Shown here: in pieces, positions 1-4,648 of the stretch
How positions within the stretch are numbered: the stretch's first letter is position 1
Layout of the letters: each line of letters begins with the position of its first letter
NCBI GenBank assembly: GCA_017457345.1
Contig: JAFTHR010000240.1
Location: 1-6,808 of the forward strand
From: Clostridia bacterium
GTDB lineage: Bacteria > Bacillota > Clostridia > Christensenellales > Borkfalkiaceae
DNA: 6,808 nucleotides
Direction: 5' to 3'
Notes under the pieces: generated by a model
The model's database searches: none
What the model was told of the DNA's origin: nothing
The model's input: only the letters and a program-made list of their open reading frames with translations
Program-made: the position numbers and the translations under genes

Positions 1-612
1 ACACCGTTTGGCAGAACGATCGTGCAAGGTGCTTGTCCCGATTGCGGCGGCACGGGTAGAACGATTAAAGAGCGTTGCGGTGAGTGTAAAGGCAAGGGCG
101 CAGTTCGCAAGGAAACGAGCATCACGCTCAACGTTCCTGCGGGCGTAGATAACCGCAGTTATATCAAGAAAAAGGGCTACGGTCAAGCCGCGCCGAACGG
201 CGGTGTGCCCGGTGATCTTATCGTGGAATTTAGCGTTGAACCGCACAAAATTTTGGTGTGTGACGGCTTTAACTTGTTGCTCGATTTGCCGATCTCGTTT
301 AAGACGGCGGCACTCGGCGGCGTGGTAAAAGTACCCACGGTAGACGACACGGTGGATCTGCAAATTCCCGAAGGCACGCAAAACGGTCAAACGTTCACGT
401 TGCGTGGGAAAGGAATTAAATCCGCACGCGGGCAGGTGGGCTCGCTTATCGTGCGCGTGCTCGTGGAAATCCCTTCCAAACTCTCGAAAGAGCAAAAGAA
501 AGCCATTGAACAGTTGGAAAACGATTTGTCCATCAAACAATGCGAGCGGATGAAACGCTATGCCGATAACGTGGAAGCGCTTTACGGCAACAAGCCTTAC
601 GAAAAGGCGTAA
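1..612 (+). CDS. dnaJ: Chaperone protein DnaJ (Hsp40), C-terminal part, 5' end outside window
   Basis: This is the C-terminal 203 residues of DnaJ, the J-domain co-chaperone that delivers unfolded clients to DnaK and stimulates its ATPase in the cytoplasm. The reading frame is open from base 1, so the gene begins upstream; the GTG at 22 is an internal valine codon and not a start. Seen: the last two of the four CxxCxGxG zinc repeats (CPDCGGTG, CGECKGKG; visible residues 12-19 and 26-33), then the two beta-rich substrate-binding domains with family signatures such as VPAGVD, GDLIVEF, AALGG, IPEGTQNGQ and LRGKGI, and a C-terminal dimerisation stretch (PSKLSKEQ). Some positions look divergent from common DnaJ sequences, for example HKIL followed by VCDG where HxiF-R-xG is usual, and GSLIV in place of the second GDLxV. 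The J-domain and Gly/Phe region are off-window. A terminator follows directly, so the dnaJ transcript probably ends here. The family call is very secure. Confidence 0.96.
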   Translation, partial: TPFGRTIVQGACPDCGGTGRTIKERCGECKGKGAVRKETSITLNVPAGVDNRSYIKKKGYGQAAPNGGVPGDLIVEFSVEPHKILVCDGFNLLLDLPISFKTAALGGVVKVPTVDDTVDLQIPEGTQNGQTFTLRGKGIKSARGQVGSLIVRVLVEIPSKLSKEQKKAIEQLENDLSIKQCERMKRYADNVEALYGNKPYEKA

Positions 613-624
613 AATAAAGAAACG

Positions 625-650
625 AAAACCGTGGTTTGCCACGGTTTTTT
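625..650 (+). terminator. Rho-independent terminator after dnaJ
   Basis: A perfect 10-bp stem (AAAACCGTGG at 625-634 pairs with CCACGGTTTT at 639-648) has a TTTG loop and runs into a T tract ending at 650. It starts 12 nt after the dnaJ stop codon. It separates the chaperone transcript from the downstream prmA operon, which has its own promoter. Confidence 0.92.
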
Positions 651-666
651 CTTGCGTAAAAAGTGA

Positions 667-695
667 TTGACATTCGCGCGCGTGTGTGGTACAAT
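667..695 (+). promoter_or_regulatory. Sigma-A type promoter of the prmA operon
   Basis: The -35 box TTGACA (667-672) is a perfect consensus match. It lies exactly 17 bp from a -10 box TACAAT (690-695), which is preceded by an extended -10 TG at 687-688. Transcription should begin near 702, leaving a leader of only about 16 nt that carries the ribosome binding site. No CIRCE-type operator or riboswitch is visible in this short leader. Confidence 0.9.
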
Positions 696-704
696 AAACC
701 CGAA

Positions 705-710
705 AAGGAG
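705..710 (+). promoter_or_regulatory. Ribosome binding site that fixes the prmA start
   Basis: AAGGAG ends 7 nt before the ATG at 718. The reading frame stays open upstream to a TTG at 667, but that codon is part of the -35 box and would lie before the transcription start, so 718 is the true start. Confidence 0.9.
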
Positions 711-717
711 CGAAAGA

Positions 718-1668
718 ATGAAGTATATTGAATTAACGGTACATACCACGAGCGAAGCAAGTGAAATCGTTGCCGATATTATGTGGAATTATTCCGATTT
801 CGGCGTGACGATTTGCGACGTGAACGATATCATTGCCCTGCAAAAAAGCAAAGAAACTACCTACTGGGATTATATTGAAGACGAATTAACGGAGAATAAG
901 CAAACGGACGTGCTCGTAAAATGCTATCTCGAAGCAGATAGTGCGGAAGCGTTTTGCCGTGGGATTTTAGCGGACGTAGCCAAAGCCAAAGAACTCTCTG
1001 GCGGTGCGATTGCGTTCGGCACGTTGGAAGACACCAAGCGTGAAGTGGACGGCGACGACTGGATTGACGTTTGGAAAAAACATTTCCGCCCCATTCATCT
1101 TGGGAAAATCGTGGTCGTACCCGAATGGATAGATTATCAAAAACAAGAAGGGGAGCAAGTGGTATTGCTCGATTCGAATATGGCGTTCGGCACGGGGGAA
1201 CACGAAACAACGTCTTCCTGTGTGGAATTGATGCAAGAATACGTCACCCCCGAAAGCGTTTGTATCGACGTAGGCTGCGGTTCGGGGATTTTAGGGATCT
1301 CCGCGTTAAAACTTGGCGCGAAAAAGGCGTACCTTACGGATATCGACGAGATTGCCGTGAAAAGTGCGCTGCATAACTGCGAATTGAACGGCGTGGCGGA
1401 GCGCGCGGTGGTGGCGCACTCTAATTTGTTAGACGACACGAGCGTGCAAGGGGATTTGATGATGGCGAATATCACGGGCGAAGTACTCGTGTTGCTTGCG
1501 CCGTCTATTCCTAAGAACTTAAAAAAGGACGGTGTGTTAGTCCTTAGCGGGATTATCGAAAGCCGACTGGAAATGGTTAAATCGGCATATGAAAGCGTTG
1601 GGTTAACGCTGGTAAAAGAGCGCAAAAAGGGCGAGTGGTACGCGCTCGTTTGGAAGCATAACGCGTAA
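718..1668 (+). CDS. prmA: Ribosomal protein L11 methyltransferase PrmA
   Basis: A cytoplasmic SAM-dependent class I methyltransferase that trimethylates amino groups of ribosomal protein L11. At 316 aa it has the usual PrmA length. An N-terminal substrate-recognition domain (about 1-100) is followed by the conserved linker DDWIDVWKKHF (113-123). The Rossmann catalytic domain carries MAFGTGEHETT (155-165), the SAM-binding motif I DVGCGSGILG (184-193), the acidic DID end of strand 2 (208-210) and the ANI motif (250-252) near the active site. The order dnaJ-prmA-rsmE-mtaB is the conserved Bacillota arrangement, which supports the call. It is the first gene of the operon, from the promoter at 667-695. 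Minor variants from the commonest family forms are GEHETT for GTHPTT and NITG for NILA; neither removes a residue I would call essential. Loss of PrmA is mild in the bacteria studied, so its exact benefit is unclear. Confidence 0.95.
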   Translation: MKYIELTVHTTSEASEIVADIMWNYSDFGVTICDVNDIIALQKSKETTYWDYIEDELTENKQTDVLVKCYLEADSAEAFCRGILADVAKAKELSGGAIAFGTLEDTKREVDGDDWIDVWKKHFRPIHLGKIVVVPEWIDYQKQEGEQVVLLDSNMAFGTGEHETTSSCVELMQEYVTPESVCIDVGCGSGILGISALKLGAKKAYLTDIDEIAVKSALHNCELNGVAERAVVAHSNLLDDTSVQGDLMMANITGEVLVLLAPSIPKNLKKDGVLVLSGIIESRLEMVKSAYESVGLTLVKERKKGEWYALVWKHNA

Positions 1669-1700
1669 AAGAGAATAAACAAACGGAAAAAGGGACAACC

Positions 1701-2429
1701 ATGGCAGAGTTCAAAAGATTTTTTGTGGAGACAATCGAAAACGTGGTCACGCTTTCCGGTGAAGAGTTCGAACACGCAAAGAACGTGTTGCGGCTCGGCG
1801 TTGGAGATGAAGTGATTTTGCTGGATAATAGCGGCTATGAATACGCCGCCGTAATTTCGCGCGTTGAAAAAAAATCTATGGAACTTTCCGTAACGGGAAA
1901 AACGGTAGGGGAGAAAGAGCCGAAAACGGAAGTTGTTCTTGCGTTCGGGTACTTAAAAAACGCCGATAAAAACGAGTTTATCGTGCAAAAAGCGGTGGAA
2001 CTTGGCGTGAGTAAAATCGTTGCCTTTTCTTCGGAATTCTCTTCGGCTTATATGAACGCAAATAAATTAGAGAGGCTCAATAAAGTATCGAAAGAAGCGG
2101 CGAAACAATGTCTGCGCGCCGTTGCGCCTACGGTGGTGTATTGCGAACGTTTTGAAGACGTTTTGCTTTCGGCTAGCGATATAGAAAACAAGTTGTTCGC
2201 TTGTGAATTTGCCGAAAAGAGCGAAGTTTCCCTTTCAAGTTTGAAAGGGAAAGCCTTTCTCGTTGTGGGAAGCGAAGGGGGATTTTCCCGTGCCGAAGCG
2301 CAAAAGGCGGAAGAATACGGCTTTAAGAAGATTTCGCTCGGTAAGCGCATTTTGCGAGCGGAAACGGCGGCGGTTGCGCTTTGCTCGGTGGTTGCTTACT
2401 CGCTTGGTGAGTTGGGAGAAGAGCAATGA
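1701..2429 (+). CDS. rsmE: 16S rRNA (uracil(1498)-N(3))-methyltransferase RsmE
   Basis: A SPOUT-class (trefoil-knot) SAM-dependent methyltransferase that makes m3U at position 1498 of 16S rRNA, in the decoding region of the 30S subunit. The 242 aa match the family size. An N-terminal PUA-like RNA-binding domain (about 1-70, with HAKNVLRL at 25-32) precedes the catalytic domain. That domain has KNADKNEFIVQKAVELGV (86-103), the SAM-binding GSEGGFS (190-196) and LGKRILRAETA (213-223), which are the knot signatures. The segment SSAYMNANKLERLNKVSKEA (114-133) followed by AKQCLRA replaces the more frequent form with Arg-Ser and QSGR, so the middle of the protein is divergent, but the terminal Arg is kept. 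The start ATG at 1701 has AAAGGG (1689-1694) 6 nt upstream. The stop overlaps the mtaB start by 4 nt (ATGA), which suggests coupled translation. A perfect inverted repeat lies inside the gene at 2227-2252. Confidence 0.95.
   Translation: MAEFKRFFVETIENVVTLSGEEFEHAKNVLRLGVGDEVILLDNSGYEYAAVISRVEKKSMELSVTGKTVGEKEPKTEVVLAFGYLKNADKNEFIVQKAVELGVSKIVAFSSEFSSAYMNANKLERLNKVSKEAAKQCLRAVAPTVVYCERFEDVLLSASDIENKLFACEFAEKSEVSLSSLKGKAFLVVGSEGGFSRAEAQKAEEYGFKKISLGKRILRAETAAVALCSVVAYSLGELGEEQ
2227..2252. repeat. Perfect inverted repeat (12-nt arms) inside rsmE
   Basis: TTTCCCTTTCAA (2227-2238) and TTGAAAGGGAAA (2241-2252) are exact reverse complements with 2 nt between them. As RNA this could form a stem of about 10-11 bp with a 4-6 nt loop. 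It encodes codons 176-184 of RsmE, just before the strand leading into GSEGGFS. No T tract follows (next bases are GCCTTTCTC), so it is not a standard terminator. No function is assigned. Confidence 0.75.
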
Positions 2430-3703
2430 TCGGTGAAAAAAAGGCGGTGGTGTTCACCCTTGGCTGTAAGGTGAACGACGTGGAAAGCGGCTCGATTATT
2501 CGCGCTTTGGAAGAAATGGGTTTAAGCGTTTCCCGTGAACTTGGTTTTGCCGATATTTTCGTGTTCAACACCTGCGCGGTGACGGCGGAAGCGGAAAGAA
2601 AAAGCCGTCAGGCGATAGGTAAAGCGTTTAAGTACAATCCCCAAGCCAAAGTGGTGGTGTGCGGTTGCGCTTCGCAAAAATCCCCGAACGATTTTTTTGA
2701 AAAGGACGATCGCGTGGCGTTCGTGACGGGTGCGGCAAAAAAAGGCGGTGTAATTCAAGCGGTAGAGCGTTTGCTCGGCGGCGATATTCGAGAAAAAGAC
2801 CTGCCCGTTTTTGAAAAGGAATACGAAGAGTTGCCTATGCCTAAGTGCTTAAAAACGCGCAACTTTGTAAAGATACAAGATGGTTGCAATCGGTTTTGCT
2901 CCTACTGCGTAATCCCGTACCTGCGTGGCAGAAGCCGTTCTAGGGAACTTGAAAGTGCGGCGAAAGAGATCCTTTCTTCCACGGCGGAAGAAACGGTAGT
3001 CACGGGGATTGATATTTCCGATTATAAAGATAGCAAGGGGAGAGATTTAGCCGATCTTTTAAACGCGGTTAAAGATGCGCACACTCGTATTCGCTTGGGC
3101 TCGCTAGAAGTGAGCGCGGTGACGGAGCGTTTGCTCACGGCGGCAAAGGGCGTGCGTTCGTTTGCGCCGCAATTCCACTTATCTCTCCAAAGCGGCTCAA
3201 ATGCCGTTTTAAGGAGTATGAACCGCCACTACACGCGGGAAGAATATCTTGAAAAATGTAAAATGATTTATAGCGCGTTTGAAAACGCTTCCATTACAAC
3301 GGATATTATCGTTGGTTTCCCCACGGAAACGGAAGAAGATCACGCGCTTACCCTTTCGATTATTGAAGAAGCGGGTTTTTCGCAAATCCACGCCTTCCCG
3401 TACTCTCCAAGAGAAGGTACGAACGCGTTCAAGCGGTATAAAGAATTGCCGTCTTCGGTGAAAAAAGAGCGTTTAGAAGCCGTTCTTAAAAAGGGAGCGG
3501 AGCAAAAGAAAAAATACGCGCTTTCTATGGTGGGAAAAACGCTAGAAATCGTGCCTGAACGCTACGAAAACGGGTGCACGGAAGGGTATTCCGAGAATTA
3601 TATTCGCGTGTATGCACAAGGAAAAACGGGCACGGGAATCATGAAAGTCCGTGTGACGGGTTTGGTACAAGACGGGGTAAGCGCCGTTATTGAAAAGGAG
3701 TAA
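2426..3703 (+). CDS. mtaB: tRNA t6A37 methylthiotransferase MtaB (radical SAM, MiaB-like)
   Basis: A cytoplasmic radical-SAM enzyme with two iron-sulfur clusters. It converts t6A at position 37 of ANN-decoding tRNAs to ms2t6A, using SAM both as methyl donor and as radical source. The 425 aa contain, in order: an N-terminal MTTase domain with cluster ligands C14 (in TLGCKVN, the MtaB-style form of this motif), C50 and C81; the radical-SAM domain with CxxxCxxC at C154/C158/C161 and later motifs LSLQSGS (252-258) and DIIVGFPTE (293-301); and a C-terminal TRAM RNA-binding domain (about 362-424). LGCKVN and the gene order prmA-rsmE-mtaB favour MtaB over MiaB or RimO. The ATG overlaps the rsmE stop by 4 nt, with GGGAG (2414-2418) upstream. 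Its last codons, AAG GAG, are also the luxS ribosome binding site. All six cluster cysteines are present, so it should be active. Confidence 0.94.
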   Translation: MIGEKKAVVFTLGCKVNDVESGSIIRALEEMGLSVSRELGFADIFVFNTCAVTAEAERKSRQAIGKAFKYNPQAKVVVCGCASQKSPNDFFEKDDRVAFVTGAAKKGGVIQAVERLLGGDIREKDLPVFEKEYEELPMPKCLKTRNFVKIQDGCNRFCSYCVIPYLRGRSRSRELESAAKEILSSTAEETVVTGIDISDYKDSKGRDLADLLNAVKDAHTRIRLGSLEVSAVTERLLTAAKGVRSFAPQFHLSLQSGSNAVLRSMNRHYTREEYLEKCKMIYSAFENASITTDIIVGFPTETEEDHALTLSIIEEAGFSQIHAFPYSPREGTNAFKRYKELPSSVKKERLEAVLKKGAEQKKKYALSMVGKTLEIVPERYENGCTEGYSENYIRVYAQGKTGTGIMKVRVTGLVQDGVSAVIEKE

Positions 3704-3706
3704 GGT

Positions 3707-4168
3707 ATGCGAAAAATAGCGAGTTTTCAAGTTAATCACGATCTTTTAGATCGTGGGATATACGTATCCCGTGTAGACGGGGACGTAATTACTTACGATT
3801 TACGAATGAAAAAGCCAAACGGTGGGGACTATTTACAAATGAGCGCGGTGCACACGATCGAGCATTTGCTTGCCACGTATTTGCGGAACGATCGCCGTGG
3901 GAGCGAGATTGTGTACGTTGGACCTATGGGTTGCCGCACGGGGTTTTACGTGTTAACGCGCGATAGCATAAAAAAGGAAGATTTTTTAAAACTGCTTTGC
4001 AGCGCGTTCGAGTTTATCCGCGGATTCGAAGGGGAAATCCCTGGAACGAAAAAAGAAGAGTGCGGAAACTACGCCGATCACGATTTAGCGGGTGCAAAAG
4101 CGGAAGCGGCTGCGTATTTTGAAGTGTTGAAAAGGAAATCGGTTGCCGATTTAGAATATAAACAGTAA
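3707..4168 (+). CDS. luxS: S-ribosylhomocysteine lyase LuxS
   Basis: A cytoplasmic metalloenzyme that cleaves S-ribosylhomocysteine to homocysteine and DPD; DPD cyclises to autoinducer-2. It acts after the nucleosidase Pfs/Mtn in the activated methyl cycle that clears S-adenosylhomocysteine. The 153 aa are about normal LuxS length. The metal-binding HTIEH motif gives ligands H49 and H53 and the catalytic E52. GCRTGF (75-80) gives the catalytic C76, and ECGNYADHDL (118-127) gives the third ligand C119. DLRMKKPN (31-38) contains the substrate-site Arg. These assignments rest on family knowledge aligned by eye. The ATG has AAAGGAG (3694-3700) 6 nt upstream, inside the end of mtaB, and the gap to mtaB is 3 nt, so the two are co-transcribed. 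No pfs gene is in the window. Whether AI-2 is used as a signal here or LuxS is only metabolic cannot be told from sequence. Several hairpins lie in codons 11-25. Confidence 0.96.
   Translation: MRKIASFQVNHDLLDRGIYVSRVDGDVITYDLRMKKPNGGDYLQMSAVHTIEHLLATYLRNDRRGSEIVYVGPMGCRTGFYVLTRDSIKKEDFLKLLCSAFEFIRGFEGEIPGTKKEECGNYADHDLAGAKAEAAAYFEVLKRKSVADLEYKQ
3737..3781 (+). other. Cluster of small hairpins early in luxS
   Basis: Three inverted repeats lie in 45 nt. The first has arms CACGATCT (3737-3744) and AGATCGTG (3748-3755) with a TTT loop. The second has arms GGGATA (3755-3760) and TATCCC (3765-3770), sharing one base with the first. The third has arms CCCGT (3768-3772) and ACGGG (3777-3781). The second and third both need bases 3768-3770, so they exclude each other. 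They start 30 nt into the luxS reading frame. This may be chance; no known RNA element is recognised. Confidence 0.45.
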
Positions 4169-4180
4169 GGAGAGAAAACA

Positions 4181-4516
4181 ATGGAAAATTGCGTATTTTG
4201 TAAAATTATTGCAGGGGAAATTCCTTCGCCGAGATATTTTGAAGACGAAGAGATGATTGTTATTAAAGATTTAGAGCCGAAGGCAAAACTTCATTATCTT
4301 TGTATTCCAAAGGTGCATTTTGCACGTTTTAGTGAAATGAACGAGGAGCAAGCAAATATCGTGAAACGCTGTTGTCAAAAAATCCCGAACCTTGCCCATA
4401 AGTTAGGGCTTGCAGGCGGCTATCGCGTGATCGTCAACCAAGGGGACGACGCGGGCCAAACGGTGCAACATTTACACATTCACTTGCTTGGCGGCGAAAA
4501 GTTGAAAGATTTTTAA
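4181..4516 (+). CDS. HIT-family (histidine triad) nucleotide-binding protein, HINT-like
   Basis: A small cytoplasmic histidine-triad protein of the HINT/HinT branch. Such proteins typically hydrolyse the P-N or acyl-phosphate bond of adenosine or guanosine phosphoramidates and aminoacyl-adenylates, acting as dimers. The 111 aa are standard length. The sequence opens with CVFCKII (C4 and C7, a likely zinc-binding CxxC kept in many bacterial members), continues with the family stretch AGEIPSP and IPKVHF (42-47), and ends in GYRVIVNQGDDAGQTV followed by the triad HLHIHLL (97-103). H99 is the expected nucleophile by analogy with HINT1. The ATG at 4181 has AAGGAG (4167-4172) 8 nt upstream, overlapping the luxS stop codon, and the gap is 12 nt. 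It is the last gene before a terminator. A HIT gene downstream of mtaB is common in Bacillota; here luxS sits between them. The physiological substrate is unknown. Confidence 0.93.
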   Translation: MENCVFCKIIAGEIPSPRYFEDEEMIVIKDLEPKAKLHYLCIPKVHFARFSEMNEEQANIVKRCCQKIPNLAHKLGLAGGYRVIVNQGDDAGQTVQHLHIHLLGGEKLKDF

Positions 4517-4523
4517 GATGAAG

Positions 4524-4552
4524 AAAAGATCGCGAAAAAACGCGGTCTTTTT
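4524..4552 (+). terminator. Rho-independent terminator closing the prmA-HIT operon
   Basis: An 11-bp stem (AAAAGATCGCG at 4524-4534 with CGCGGTCTTTT at 4541-4551, containing one U-G wobble) has a six-A loop and a T-rich tail. It starts 8 nt after the HIT stop codon and lies just before the uraA promoter, so the two transcripts are separate. Confidence 0.9.
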
Positions 4553-4574
4553 ATTTGAACGGCAACGTAAATCG

Positions 4575-4603
4575 TTGACTTTGTTTTGGCTCTGTGATAA
4601 AAT
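4575..4603 (+). promoter_or_regulatory. Sigma-A type promoter of uraA-upp
   Basis: TTGACT (4575-4580, five of six consensus bases) is spaced exactly 17 bp from TAAAAT (4598-4603, five of six), with an extended -10 TG at 4595-4596. The expected transcription start is near 4610. The leader of about 39 nt is too short for a classical PyrR or riboswitch attenuator, and none is visible. Confidence 0.85.
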
Positions 4604-4610
4604 AATGAAA

Positions 4611-4625
4611 ATGGACGAAGTCCAT
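4611..4625 (+). promoter_or_regulatory. Stem-loop at predicted 5' end of the uraA mRNA
   Basis: ATGGAC (4611-4616) and GTCCAT (4620-4625) form a perfect 6-bp stem with a GAA loop, starting about where transcription should begin. It lies 8 nt upstream of the uraA ribosome binding site AAAGGAG (4634-4640) without masking it. It could protect the 5' end of the mRNA or bind a regulator; this is inference. Confidence 0.5.
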
Positions 4626-4648
4626 AGAGAAACAAAGGAGAAAATTTT

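Noticed and set aside
22..24. GTG at 22 as a start codon for a short zinc-finger protein
   Set aside because: The frame is open to base 1 with DnaJ sequence (TPFGRTI) upstream, and no SD precedes it. It is an internal codon of a truncated dnaJ.
424..460. 7-nt inverted repeat GCACGCG / CGCGTGC in dnaJ
   Set aside because: The arms are short with a 23-nt spacer in CG-rich coding sequence, which is expected by chance.
667..717. N-terminal extension of prmA from a TTG at 667
   Set aside because: The TTG is part of the -35 box, it lies upstream of the predicted transcription start, and the added residues match nothing in PrmA. The ATG at 718 has a proper SD.
1137..1775. A 212-codon open frame on the minus strand across prmA and the rsmE start
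   Set aside because: It lies antisense to two well-supported genes, has no ribosome binding site or promoter that I can see, and encodes a Ser/Phe/Thr-rich sequence with no recognisable domain. It is a by-product of codon use on the + strand.
4618..4634. Partial resemblance of the uraA leader (AGTCCATAGAGA) to a PyrR binding loop
   Set aside because: The conserved loop needs AGUCC-GNGAGG with CC pairing to GG. Here the GG is missing and the CC is used in a different hairpin, and there is no terminator/antiterminator pair.
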